Assembly: GCA_016713335.1 (NCBI GenBank)
Contig: JADJPH010000102.1
Span: 36,845 to 100,844 of the forward strand
Direction: 5' to 3'
Source of the DNA: Candidatus Fredericiella danica
Lineage (GTDB): Bacteria > Chloroflexota > Anaerolineae > Caldilineales > Caldilineaceae
Length of the DNA: 64,000 nucleotides
Part shown: piece by piece, positions 18,251-28,284 of the stretch
Numbering within the stretch: position 1 is the stretch's first letter
Layout: each line of letters opens with the position of its first letter
Program-made: the position numbers and the translations under genes
The notes under the pieces: generated by a model
What the model saw: only the letters and a program-made list of their open reading frames with translations
What the model was told of the DNA's origin: nothing
Databases searched by the model: none

Positions 18251-19699
18251 TTATCCCCCCGCTGCACTCGCCGGGTCGATGAGGCTCACCGGCGCCGGGG
18301 TGGGCGTTGGGAAGAAACCCGTTGACGCCTGCGGGCCAGGCGTCGGTGTCGGCAGTGCAACCGTTTCCGCTGGCGTGGCAGTGGCATCGGGTGCGACTGG
18401 TGCCGCGGCTGGCTGGGCATTCGGGTCAGTGGCAGGTGCACCTGCTTGGGTCGCATCCAGGTCGATCGTGGATAGATCCGGCGCCCCCTCCGTGTTAAAG
18501 GTAATCCCAGCGGGCAACGCCGGGCATTTGTTCGTATCCTGCCGATTCGCATCGACCATCGCCGGGGCCGACCAGACGCTGTCCACGACACTGCGCACGC
18601 GCGCCGGATCGGCGATGCGCAGCACTTGTGCCCCTTCCGGCGTGACGTAGTTCTGCAAGTCGTATAACGAGAGCCCCCCGGCGCGCACATTGGCGGCATC
18701 CAGATTGATCCCCCACTGCAGCAAATTCAGCATATCGAAAACGCTGAGATCCGTGGTGAAAGAACTCTGAAACGCACCGTAAAGCTCAGGGAACTTGGCA
18801 AATAGATTCGTCTTCTGCACCTGGTCGCGCAACGCCCACAGGAACTGCCGCTGGCGCCGGTTGCGCCCGACATCACTCTCGCGGTAGCGCAGCCGGACAA
18901 ACCAGTACGAGGTGTCGCCGTCCATCCAGACGTCGCCCGCCGGCAACGCAAAATAGTCCCAGGCATTTGTCGTTAGATTAAAGATCGGTTCATACCACGG
19001 GCAGTCCAGATGGACCGTCACCCCACCGACCGCGTTGACTACATCGACAAACCCGTCCATGCGCACGCGCACCCAGTGATCGGTCGCCACGCCCAGCGTG
19101 TTTTCCAGTACCTGCGACACCAGCTTCGGGCCGCCGCCACCAGGGTTCGCCTTCTCCCCAATAAAATCAACCTGGTTGATGCGCCCCCAACCATAGCCAG
19201 GGATCTCAACCCAAGTGTCACGCGGAATGCTAAACACCGCCATCCGGTTGTTTGCTCGATCCAGGCCGACCAAAATCACCACGTCGGTGCGCCACGACGA
19301 CCACCCCGGGCGATGGTCCGTCCCCAACACAAGGTAGTTTTCCGTCTGGCTCCATTCAAACGAGGGACCCACGGGTGCGGGCAGCGGGGTAGGCGACTCA
19401 GGCAACGGCCCCGCCAACAACATGGCGTCGGGCAACCCATTGCCGGATGCGTTCTGTGTCACCAAAACCGCCGCGGTTGAGAAAGGCCGGATCGGCGCCT
19501 TTGGCAGCGTACTTTCGGCGCTGACAGGGCCGGGAAGAGGAGAGTTCAGTTTGCTGATTTCGAGGGGGGGTTTGGGTTGTGCTTCTTGCGCTGCCTGTTT
19601 TACACCTGCTTCGCCCGCAAACATGCCGGCGCCACAGGACGTAAGCAGCAGTGAGGCAACCAGCAAAAGGCTGGTTCCCTTCCACCAACGACCATGCAT
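18251..19699 (-). CDS. LCP (LytR-CpsA-Psr) family lipoprotein
   Basis: 482 aa. Signal peptide with lipobox LTSC near residue 22. After a Pro-rich linker the LCP domain follows: ENYLVLGTDHRPGWSSWRTD, VVILVGLDRANNRMAVFSIPRDTWVEIPG, GRINQ.., VNAVGGVTVHLDC, and RYRESDVGRNRRQRQFLW with the Arg cluster that binds the polyprenyl pyrophosphate. The C-terminal ~110 residues are a low-complexity Ala/Pro/Thr tail (PTPTPGPQAS). LCP enzymes transfer glycopolymers from lipid carriers to peptidoglycan or protein. This one lies next to a second LCP gene on the same strand, and the gene is intact. Confidence 0.9.
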   Translation of the reverse strand: MHGRWWKGTSLLLVASLLLTSCGAGMFAGEAGVKQAAQEAQPKPPLEISKLNSPLPGPVSAESTLPKAPIRPFSTAAVLVTQNASGNGLPDAMLLAGPLPESPTPLPAPVGPSFEWSQTENYLVLGTDHRPGWSSWRTDVVILVGLDRANNRMAVFSIPRDTWVEIPGYGWGRINQVDFIGEKANPGGGGPKLVSQVLENTLGVATDHWVRVRMDGFVDVVNAVGGVTVHLDCPWYEPIFNLTTNAWDYFALPAGDVWMDGDTSYWFVRLRYRESDVGRNRRQRQFLWALRDQVQKTNLFAKFPELYGAFQSSFTTDLSVFDMLNLLQWGINLDAANVRAGGLSLYDLQNYVTPEGAQVLRIADPARVRSVVDSVWSAPAMVDANRQDTNKCPALPAGITFNTEGAPDLSTIDLDATQAGAPATDPNAQPAAAPVAPDATATPAETVALPTPTPGPQASTGFFPTPTPAPVSLIDPASAAGG

Positions 19700-19854
19700 A
19701 TGTGGATAACTCCTGGCGCCGGGTTGAGCGTAAGAATAATGATTGGCAACCCGTTGCGCTGTATAAACGCACGACTACCGGCGGGTGCACAGCTACAAAG
19801 CAACCGCTGCCCGCATAAAATGCAAGTGTACCCGAAAGCGACGCCATCGCCAAG

Positions 19855-19896
19855 AATGAAAACGCACCTGTGGTGCGGCACAGGTGCGTTTCATTT
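19855..19896 (-). terminator. Terminator between the two LCP genes
   Basis: AACGCACCTGTG and CACAGGTGCGTT form a 12-bp stem with a 6-nt loop, extended by near-complementary AATGAA/TTCATT. On the minus strand it follows the LCP gene ending at 19925 and is followed by a T-rich run. The remaining sequence to 19699 probably holds the promoter of the downstream LCP gene. Confidence 0.8.
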
Positions 19897-19924
19897 CCGG
19901 ACGTTTAACCGATCCGTGATGATG

Positions 19925-21031
19925 TCACGGGCACTTTTCATCCTTGGTATTCGTCTCAAGCAGCGGCGGGGTGCTGAACACTTCCTGCGCAGCCTTGGCA
20001 ATGTTGGGCCAGTTCGGATACCAGACCCACATCTGACCGGCATACCCTTCCTTAATCATGGTCGGATCGTTGACCACAAAGCCGTGCACCTTCTCGCTAT
20101 CCAACTTGAGCGCAAAGCGCACCAGCCCGATCGCATCCATCAACCCAAGGTCGGTCTGCACGTTGTCATTCAAGGCAGCGTACATCGCCGGCACGCGCGG
20201 TAGCAAGTTCTCATTGAGGATTTGAGTGCGCACTGCCCAGGCCAGGCGCTGCTGGCGGCGCTCACGTTCGAGGTCGCCCCCAACCAGACGGCTGCGCACG
20301 TAGCTGAGCGCCTCGCCGCCGTTAAGCCGGTGGATGCCGGGGTCGAGCGCCAACGGCAGACCACCCTGATCGTACCCCTGGGGATCATAAAGACCGCAGT
20401 CAACCTCGATTTCAACGCCGCCCAGGGCGTCGACCAACTTCTTGAACGCTTCAAAATCAAAGCGGATATAGTGGTCGATACGCACACCGATCTTGTCTTC
20501 GAGCACCGCGGCGAGCAACTTGGGACCGCCACCGTCGGGTTCGTCCTGCTCGCCCACATAGTCGATCACGTTGATCTTGTTGCCCCGATGACCCGGGATT
20601 GTATCCACGTACAGGTCACGCGGCAGCGACACCACCCCCACCTGCTTGGACGCATTGTCAATGGCCAGGATCATCATGACATCGGTGCGCCAGTTCGGCG
20701 TGTTGGGGCGGCGATCGCTGCCCAGCAACAAGAGATTGGTAGTGCGTTCCAGGTCGGATGGCGGCGCGACTTCTGCTTCGGCGTCTGTCGAGGAATCCGC
20801 GGCGGGTGGCGCCGGTTGTGCGGTTTGGGGTTCGGATTGCACCGGAGCTACCACAGCCCCGGCCTGCGCTGGCGCCGCGGCGGCAACTACTTTCTCGACT
20901 GCAGGCTGAGCAACAGCCTCAGGGGTGGCCGCTTGGGCGCTGCCGCCACATCCGGTCAGCGTTAGCGCAACAATCATGAGAAGAACGAACAGCACGGCCC
21001 ATGGCGAGCGAGCGTGTGTCGGCGTTGTCAT
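19925..21031 (-). CDS. LCP (LytR-CpsA-Psr) family lipoprotein, second copy
   Basis: 368 aa. Signal peptide with lipobox LTGC near residue 28, a ~60-residue Ala/Gln/Pro linker, then the LCP domain: NLLLLGSDRRPNTPNWRTD, MMILAIDNASKQVGVVSLPRD, GNKINVIDYVGE, VDALGGVEIEVDCGLYDP, and GEALSYVRSRLVGGDLERERRQQRL with the Arg residues for pyrophosphate binding. It shares order, spacing and the GGGPKLL segment with its neighbour, so the two are tandem paralogues. It likely attaches glycopolymers to the cell wall. It has its own terminator. Confidence 0.9.
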   Translation of the reverse strand: MTTPTHARSPWAVLFVLLMIVALTLTGCGGSAQAATPEAVAQPAVEKVVAAAAPAQAGAVVAPVQSEPQTAQPAPPAADSSTDAEAEVAPPSDLERTTNLLLLGSDRRPNTPNWRTDVMMILAIDNASKQVGVVSLPRDLYVDTIPGHRGNKINVIDYVGEQDEPDGGGPKLLAAVLEDKIGVRIDHYIRFDFEAFKKLVDALGGVEIEVDCGLYDPQGYDQGGLPLALDPGIHRLNGGEALSYVRSRLVGGDLERERRQQRLAWAVRTQILNENLLPRVPAMYAALNDNVQTDLGLMDAIGLVRFALKLDSEKVHGFVVNDPTMIKEGYAGQMWVWYPNWPNIAKAAQEVFSTPPLLETNTKDEKCP

Positions 21032-21174
21032 AGGTCTTCCACCTTCGATGATAACGACGGATCAACATGGCAGGCCCTCCACATGATTCCATCAGTAGAA
21101 TCAGCACCGCCGCCCTCACTGCTTGCCGCAGGTGGCCGGCGCCCATCCTATGGTCTGACTTGCGTCAGTGTACT

Positions 21175-21738
21175 TCACTGCCGCTGCGCTTGCAAAGCGG
21201 CAAATAGCCGGGCCGACGCCTGATAATGCCAGCGCGGCCCTTCCCAAAACTCACCCAAATTGCGGTGTCCGGCCACTTCATACCGCAGCGCCTGATGCAC
21301 CATTTCCAGCTTGTCTGCATCATGCACGAGCCGCGCTTCGGGCGTGGACGATTCGTCGTATTCGCCCCACAGCGACTGGATGGTAGCAGACTCAGCCAGG
21401 TCGCCCACTACCGCGGCGAGTGCGGTCGCCTCGGCAGTGTGCTTCACTTGTGCGCCGATCAACTGGGCGCTGCGTTTGGGCAGGTCGGTCAGGATGCTCT
21501 CGGCCACGTCATGCAGCAATGCAATCAAAGCCACGCGTCCCAGGTCCAGCGGTCCTGCAAGTCCTTCCCGTGCCCACGCTTGATTTACCTCACCTGCCAA
21601 AGCCACCGCCAGCAGCGCCGTCGCCGTCGTGTGGTCCGCCACCGATTCACAAGGGCGGACTCCCTGCAACAGCCATCCCGTTCGGGGAAGCAGTTTGAGG
21701 AAGTTATTGCGATCAAGATACTCAATTAGCGGTGTCAT
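21175..21738 (-). CDS. HD-domain phosphohydrolase (YfbR/HDDC2-like)
   Basis: 187 aa. HD-superfamily metal motif in order: RPCESVADHTTATALLAVAL (His), IALLHDVAESILTDLP (His-Asp and following Glu) and RLVHDADKLEMVHQALRYE (Asp). This arrangement matches the YfbR/HDDC2 5'-deoxynucleotidase group, which dephosphorylates dNMPs; length is normal. It is 21 nt after the cinA gene in the same direction, the last gene of a CpXC-cinA-HD operon. A nucleotide-pool role is likely; exact substrate not provable. Confidence 0.85.
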   Translation of the reverse strand: MTPLIEYLDRNNFLKLLPRTGWLLQGVRPCESVADHTTATALLAVALAGEVNQAWAREGLAGPLDLGRVALIALLHDVAESILTDLPKRSAQLIGAQVKHTAEATALAAVVGDLAESATIQSLWGEYDESSTPEARLVHDADKLEMVHQALRYEVAGHRNLGEFWEGPRWHYQASARLFAALQAQRQ

Positions 21739-21759
21739 GTCTATAGGAAAAACACGAAA

Positions 21760-23007
21760 TCACGCAAGAAACTCGGCGATGGCGCGTAGCCCCTCGTTGC
21801 CAATCCGCACCATCGTATAGTCATCGCGCCCCCCAAAGGTGATCAACCGGGTGGTCACGCCGCCCACCGAGGCCAGGGCCAGCCAGGTTTCCCCGTGGTT
21901 GGGGCCGAACACACCCTCATCCACACCCTCGGTTCCGACCAGCGCCAGCCCGATTGTTGCCCCATTTTCGTGCAACACCGCCTGGGCAAGCGTCTTGGCA
22001 ACCGCTTCTCTGCGCTGACTATCCGAAATTGGCTCCAAAAGCAGGGTTTCGAGTCCTTCCGGCAGGCTTTGCCCCTCTTCCCCATAGGAAACCGCCACCG
22101 GACTAAAACCTTCCTCGGCGCTCGCCAGACGCCGCGCCAGCGCCCCGCGCGTATTGGTCTCCACCAGTGCAACCGTCACCCCGGCGCTTTCCAGCCGCCG
22201 CGCCAATACCGCCTCGTAACTTTCCCCCGGCGTGGTCGAATAGATAAACTGGCCGATGCGCTCACGCACCTCCAACTCAATGGCGTCCAACATCGCCTCG
22301 GCTTCGGCTTCCGTGGCCGCGCGGGCGGCAATGCGGACGTCACACTGCCCGGTGTGCGCCGCGAGACCGACCGTGGGATTACTCATCCGCATGTAAGCAT
22401 CCAGCCGGTGATCGATCGTGCTTTCCCCGATCCCGAAGGTGCGCAAGATGCGCCGCCGGATGATGCCCACTTCCCCTGCGCGCCGGCGCAGGTACGGCAA
22501 AACGGTCAACTCCATCAGGTGCTTCATTTCTCGCGGCACCCCGGGCAGCGCAATCACCGCGCAGCGCGCCGTCTCAACGATAAAGCCGGGCGCCGTGCCG
22601 ACGGGGTTCTCAATCAGAATCGCCCCCTCGGGGATATAGGCCTGTTGGCGATTGTTGTCGGTCATGACTACGCCAAAGCGGTTGAAGCGCTCCTGCAGCG
22701 TGGCCAGCGCCCCAGCATGCAACACCAGGGGATGCCCCGTCGCATTGGCAATCGCATCGCGGGTGATATCGTCGACCGTGGGACCTAGCCCACCTGTGAC
22801 GATGATCACATCGCTCCGCGTCATGCCAACTTCAATCACCCCGCGCAATCGCGGCTCGTTGTCGCCGACGGTCGTCTTGTAATACAAGTTGACGCCCACC
22901 TCGCGCAGTTGCTGTGCGATCCAGGCGGCGTTCGTATCGACAACGTCGCCCAATAAGATTTCAGTGCCGCTCGTCACGATCTCCGCGACCAGTCCCGATG
23001 CTGCCAT
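21760..23007 (-). CDS. cinA: CinA-like protein (COG1058 domain plus degenerate PncC domain)
   Basis: 415 aa. The N-terminal molybdopterin-binding/CinA domain (1-170) is well kept: AEIVTSGTEILLGDVVDTNA, VIIVTGGLGPTVDDITRDAI, and ALPGVPREM. A middle KH-like region follows (FGIGESTIDHRL). The C-terminal PncC-type NMN amidohydrolase domain is present by length, but the usual AESCTGG catalytic segment reads LVETNTRG (residues 281-288), losing the nucleophilic Ser and a Gly. The N-terminal part of this family hydrolyses ADP-ribose-type dinucleotides. The amidase activity is probably lost. The gene is 17 nt downstream of the CpXC gene. Confidence 0.88.
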   Translation of the reverse strand: MAASGLVAEIVTSGTEILLGDVVDTNAAWIAQQLREVGVNLYYKTTVGDNEPRLRGVIEVGMTRSDVIIVTGGLGPTVDDITRDAIANATGHPLVLHAGALATLQERFNRFGVVMTDNNRQQAYIPEGAILIENPVGTAPGFIVETARCAVIALPGVPREMKHLMELTVLPYLRRRAGEVGIIRRRILRTFGIGESTIDHRLDAYMRMSNPTVGLAAHTGQCDVRIAARAATEAEAEAMLDAIELEVRERIGQFIYSTTPGESYEAVLARRLESAGVTVALVETNTRGALARRLASAEEGFSPVAVSYGEEGQSLPEGLETLLLEPISDSQRREAVAKTLAQAVLHENGATIGLALVGTEGVDEGVFGPNHGETWLALASVGGVTTRLITFGGRDDYTMVRIGNEGLRAIAEFLA

Positions 23008-23024
23008 GGTTTGTCTACACTTAC

Positions 23025-24578
23025 CTACATCATCAGTTGCGCTTGTGCGCGGATGGACTTGAGTTTGTCTGCCACCTCAACGCTCCCGCGGCCGCGGAAA
23101 TCGTCCTCAAGGGCGCGCAGCGATTCGATGAAGTCCCGATTTAGTACGCTGCGGTTCGCTTCAAGCAGTTTCTTGATCGCGCCCTTATCGGGTGCGTTGA
23201 CCAGTTGATTCACCAGACGCAACTCCGGCGGCATCCGCTCCTGCAGGATGTCAAGCGCGCCATCATAAATCTGCCGGAGCCGGTTGGCTGCGGCCTTTGC
23301 CCCCCCCTTCTCGGCGCGATCGATGTTGCCGGCCAGTAGACCGAGGAATGCCTCGTCAATCAGGTCCGCGTTCTGCCTCAGCGCTTCGTCCGTGTCGGGC
23401 GCTTCCAGAATGGCCTGCAGCACTTCCTGTGCCTCCGCCATCACCGATTGCGCATTCTGGCGCTGCTGTTCCTGCAACTCGAGGACCAGCGCGCGCAACT
23501 CTTCCAGGCGTTCACGCTCCGTGGGGTCTGTAGCTTTCTCAAGACGTTCGGCCACCGCCAACAGGAACTGGTAATCCAAGATCTGGGCTACGGTCACCGC
23601 GATGGAGGTAGCAACTTCACGCCCGTCATCACCTTCCCAGGCGCCGAGGATCTTGTCGAGCACATCCTCACGGGTGGCATCTTGGGGAATGCTTTCCAGC
23701 ACGGCGCGGATCTTATCTTGCAGCGCCTTGACCTGACGCCCCGCTTCGGTCTTATCCAGCAGCATTGACCGCATGTTCATCATCTGCTGTGCAGTCTGGG
23801 GATCGCCCTGCGTGCTGACCATCACCATCAGCCGGTCGAGCAGCGCAAAAAACTGGCGGTCGATCAGATCGCGGTTGCGCTCGATCATCAGGTCCAATGC
23901 CTGTTCGTCATCGGCGAGCCGCGTGAGGTTCTGCAACAGATCGGTCTGCTGGCGCTGACGGCGTAGCATCTCAGGCGTCACCCCTTGAAACTCCCACAGC
24001 CGCTCCATAAAGCGCTGCCAGTCCATGTACTGTTTGGGCTGCAGCATGTAGCCTCTGCGCTGTTCCTGCGGCAGCTTGCGCATCAACATCTGCGTGAGGT
24101 CGCCAATGATCTTCTGGCGCTGCATATCGTCAATCCCCGTTGGGGGCGTATAGACGCCGAGGAACTCGTGGCCCGGGTCATGGACGAGGAGTGGTGCGCC
24201 CAGCGCGCCGCCCGCGCCACAATTCTGGCAAACGGCGACATTCACCTGTCCGCCCAACAGCGCGCCGAGCAGTTCAGGGTTGGCGCCGAGGTCAATGATC
24301 GAGAAGACCGGCACCACATACGGCGTGCCGCAACTGGGGCACTGCACCTGTGCGCCCGTGGGCGGGAACAGCAGATCCATACCACGCCCGCGCGGCCCCT
24401 GCTCGCCATCGCCCTGTTCTTCGGGCGTAACCTGCGCCTCCTCCTGCGGACCTGCCTCTTCCTCACGCTTTCGAGCAAACCCCTTGGGTAATTCGATGCC
24501 GCCACCACCACCCTGCGGCTTATTTTCCTGTCCAGGTAAAAGTATCCCGCCCATCGCCGTTTGCCCATCCTTTTCCAA
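23025..24578 (-). CDS. CpXC zinc-finger protein with long helical C-terminal region
   Basis: 517 aa. Residues 1-75 are polar and Gly/Glu-rich. Residues ~78-145 match a CpXC-type domain: QVQCPSCGTPYVVPVFSIID ... VAVCQNCGAGGAL, with two CxxC pairs for zinc. The remaining ~350 residues are highly charged helices, likely coiled coil or helical repeats (ERLEKATDPTERERLEELRA; LQEQQRQNAQSVMAEAQEVL). Function of the family is unknown. It starts a three-gene operon with cinA and an HD phosphohydrolase. The frame opens at TTG 24578; ATG 24554 is the alternative, and neither has a good ribosome site. The gene is intact. Confidence 0.75.
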   Translation of the reverse strand: MEKDGQTAMGGILLPGQENKPQGGGGGIELPKGFARKREEEAGPQEEAQVTPEEQGDGEQGPRGRGMDLLFPPTGAQVQCPSCGTPYVVPVFSIIDLGANPELLGALLGGQVNVAVCQNCGAGGALGAPLLVHDPGHEFLGVYTPPTGIDDMQRQKIIGDLTQMLMRKLPQEQRRGYMLQPKQYMDWQRFMERLWEFQGVTPEMLRRQRQQTDLLQNLTRLADDEQALDLMIERNRDLIDRQFFALLDRLMVMVSTQGDPQTAQQMMNMRSMLLDKTEAGRQVKALQDKIRAVLESIPQDATREDVLDKILGAWEGDDGREVATSIAVTVAQILDYQFLLAVAERLEKATDPTERERLEELRALVLELQEQQRQNAQSVMAEAQEVLQAILEAPDTDEALRQNADLIDEAFLGLLAGNIDRAEKGGAKAAANRLRQIYDGALDILQERMPPELRLVNQLVNAPDKGAIKKLLEANRSVLNRDFIESLRALEDDFRGRGSVEVADKLKSIRAQAQLMM

Positions 24579-24606
24579 ATAATCGATAAGAACTCAGTTC
24601 AGGCCA

Positions 24607-24850
24607 TTGTACTACATTGCCAATTGCCCATAGTCAATTGCCTATTGCCAATTGACTATTCTCTCTGTCTCCTCCTCTCTGCGAACTCCGCGCCACCTCT
24701 GCGTCTCCGCGTTGATCTTTTCCCTCCCCGCCCCACCTCCCAACGCGGAGACGCAGAGACGCGGAGAAACGCGAGAGGAAGGAGAATTAATCGTCTCTTT
24801 GTCTCTTCGCCTCTTCGTCTTATAATCCTCCTACAAACGCTCCTCCTCCC
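24607..24850. repeat. Intergenic repeats with 18-bp inverted repeat
   Basis: Begins with an array of ATTGCCAATTG/ATTGAC-like heptamers. At 24697-24714 and 24741-24758 the arms CTCTGCGTCTCCGCGTTG and CAACGCGGAGACGCAGAG form a perfect 18-bp inverted repeat with a 26-nt loop, the GACGCAGAG repeat type. It lies between divergent genes, so promoters for the CpXC operon and the metalloprotease must be in or beside it. Confidence 0.85.
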
Positions 24851-24877
24851 CCCTTGTCTTCCCAAAGGAGTCCGCCC

Positions 24878-25963
<1,086 letters not shown>

Positions 25964-25969
25964 TACAGA

Positions 25970-26235
25970 AGAGACTCCCGCAGAGACGCCAAACCGCCAA
26001 GAGGGAGAAGAAGAGAGATTCCCGCAGAGACGCAGAGACGCAGGGGGAAAAGAAGAGAAGCTCCCGCAAAGACGCCAAGCCGCAAAGAGGGAGAAGAAGA
26101 GAAGCTCCCGCAGAGACGCCAAGCCGCAAAGAGGGAGAAGAAGAGAGCTCCCCCTGCGGGCGTCCCTGCGGGAGAACATCTCTCTTTCCTTGGCGGCTTT
26201 GCGGCTTTGCGGGAGTCTCTGTATTCTCTATAGGA
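25970..26235. repeat. Long imperfect inverted repeat of GACGCCAAG units
   Basis: No gene. Four to five tandem units of ~45 nt (TCCCGCAGAGACGCCAAGCC followed by a purine tract GAGGGAGAAGAAGAGA) are followed by an inverted unit (CTTGGCGGCTTTGCGG ... GGGAGTCTCT). The first and last units are complementary, so the whole block could form a ~250-nt cruciform or RNA hairpin. Confidence 0.88.
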
Positions 26236-26280
26236 GTCCCTGATTCTTGCTTCGATGCCTTTGGGGGTGCGAGATTCGTT

Positions 26281-27164
26281 ATGCCTGAAGATTCCGCGAA
26301 TTGGATCAATCCCGGCATCCGCGGGATGGCCCCGGTTGGCCGCCGCCGCGTGGACCCCGAACTCCACCGGCTTCAATGGAATGAAAACGCCACGGGCTTC
26401 CCGGCTGAACTGAAAGAGGAGGTCCTGCAGCGGCTATCAGCGCTCGACTGGGCGCGCTATCCGCATGGCCTTCGCCCATGGGTGCTCATCGAACGGCTCG
26501 CCGCCTATTGTGGCGTGCAGCCTGAGCAAGTCGTCGTCAGCGACGGCTCCTCGGATCTGATCAAAATGGTGATGGCGGCGATACTTCCACCGGGCGCGAC
26601 CGTCGTGATGCCCAATCCAACCTTCCTGCTCTATGGTCTAAACGCGCAAATGCAACAGGCCAGGGTGGTGGACATTCCCCTCCGCCCGGAAGACGATTTC
26701 GCCCTCCCGGCTCAACAGATCATCGAAGCCAGCCATGCACACAAGGCCCAACTGGTGGTGATCTGTGCGCCCAACAACCCGACCGGGACCTTCTACCCCA
26801 CGGATGTGCTGGCAGACGTGGTTAAACACTGTCATGGGCTCGTCCTGATCGACGAGGCCTACGCGGAATTTTGCGACCAGGACCTGACACACCTCCTGGC
26901 CAATGGGCGCGTCGTACTCCTGCGCACCCTGAGCAAGGTCTTTGCCATGGCCGGCGTGCGCCGAACTTCTTATTGGTGCGGGTCATGCCGCCGAAGCGAG
27001 CGCTGCTGGACTACCTGTACCAGCAGCATGCGCTGCTCATCTCCGACATGGAAGACTACCCCGGCATGGACGACTACATTCGCATTTCTATCGGCACGCC
27101 CGCCCAGAACGATCTCGTGATCCGCGGTATCACCGAGCGCTATGCAGGGCGCGGCCGGCGCTAG
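26281..27164 (+). pseudogene. HisC-like PLP aminotransferase with internal deletion
   Basis: Reads as a histidinol-phosphate aminotransferase-type class I/II enzyme: LQWNENATGFP, VSDGSSDLIKMV, VVICAPNNPTGTFYP, LIDEAYAEFC and LRTLSKVFAMAGVR with the PLP-binding Lys. Directly after GVR the sequence jumps, with a frame change, to PNFLLVRVMPPKRALLDYLY and ends DDYIRISIGTPAQND. In HisC ~80-90 residues (the large-domain end and inter-domain helices) should lie between. The product would be ~280 aa instead of ~350-360 and probably cannot fold. The cause could be a real deletion or an assembly collapse. A second, full-length HisC is at 38338-39436. Confidence 0.75.
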
Positions 27165-27170
27165 GCGTAT

Positions 27171-28070
27171 CTAGCGCATGAAGGGCGGGACGTATTCGGT
27201 GACCCCTTCCACGGTAGGCGCCACATCAGCCGGTGCGACGTCAAGCGGCGCCGGGTTGGCAAGATAGGCGCTGGCACGCTGATAGCCCAGGGCGACCATC
27301 TCTTTCGTCTTGTTGAAGTCCCGGAACGAGATGCCGGAGAAACCATTCACGTTGATGTGGTGCATATCGATCTTCGTGTCTTGCTTTGCCCGATCAATGT
27401 CTTCGAGCAGGCTCTGCGCCAGCATCGTGTTGAGCGTGTGGAGCAACACCTCCATCACTCCCTCGGCCGCTTTGATCTCCTCACCGCCATAGCCGGCATT
27501 GATCACATAGATCTGGTTGGCGCCGCGATCCATCGCCACGCTGGTGGCGACATTCGCCACCACGCCGCCGTCCACAAGTTGTAGGCCATTGTACGAGACC
27601 GGTGGGTGGATGCCGGGGACAGAGGCACTCGCCAGAATCGCATCGATCAGCGGGGCCTTGGGGTCGTCGCCAAACAGATACAGGCGACTCGATCTCAGAT
27701 CCGTGGCAGTGGTATAGAGCTTGACCTTTAACTGGCCAAAGGTCGTCACCCCTGGAGGCAAGGCCTTGCGCAGCACATCACGCATCCCCGTGCTCGAGTA
27801 TAGGCTGTTGGCGTTTGTGCGGACGCGCCACACGACCTGCACGATGTTCTCCGGATAGATGTCACCGGCATCAACCCCCTGCCACATCTTCTCCATCTGG
27901 TGCGTCGTTTCAACCGTCGCACCCCAGGCAGCCAGGTAGCCGGAATTGATCGAGCCGGCCGAGGTGCCGACCAGAAAGTCAGGCTTGATGCCGGCTTCGA
28001 TCAGCGCGCGCAGCGCGCCCACCTCAAGCGGACCACGGTTCCCAGCGCCACTCAGAACAAACGCAATCAT
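27171..28070 (-). CDS. Patatin-like phospholipase
   Basis: 299 aa from ATG 28070 with GGAGGAG upstream. Catalytic elements of the patatin family: oxyanion loop VLSGAGNRGPLEVG, nucleophile elbow VGTSAGSINSG (Ser) and LQLVDGGVVAN (Asp of the Ser-Asp dyad). No signal peptide. Hydrolysis of acyl esters in phospholipids or other lipids is expected. The C-terminal ~30 residues are Ala/Pro/Val-rich. It converges with the HisC-like pseudogene (6-nt gap) and has no obvious operon partner. Confidence 0.88.
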   Translation of the reverse strand: MIAFVLSGAGNRGPLEVGALRALIEAGIKPDFLVGTSAGSINSGYLAAWGATVETTHQMEKMWQGVDAGDIYPENIVQVVWRVRTNANSLYSSTGMRDVLRKALPPGVTTFGQLKVKLYTTATDLRSSRLYLFGDDPKAPLIDAILASASVPGIHPPVSYNGLQLVDGGVVANVATSVAMDRGANQIYVINAGYGGEEIKAAEGVMEVLLHTLNTMLAQSLLEDIDRAKQDTKIDMHHINVNGFSGISFRDFNKTKEMVALGYQRASAYLANPAPLDVAPADVAPTVEGVTEYVPPFMR

Positions 28071-28284
28071 GATGCTCCTCCTCCATATTCGATGCACGAG
28101 ATTTCGGCGCACATGTGACAACCACGTATTTCGGGAAGCCTGATCGTCACACCTCGATTCTAGGGGTCACCTCATCATTCGTCAAGGAGGCGCAAAATAC
28201 CGCTTCAACAGTCGCGCCCACTTCGTCTCAACCCCAATTCGTGGTACTGCACCATAACCCCAATTGCCTTGCTCCGGTCAGTCC

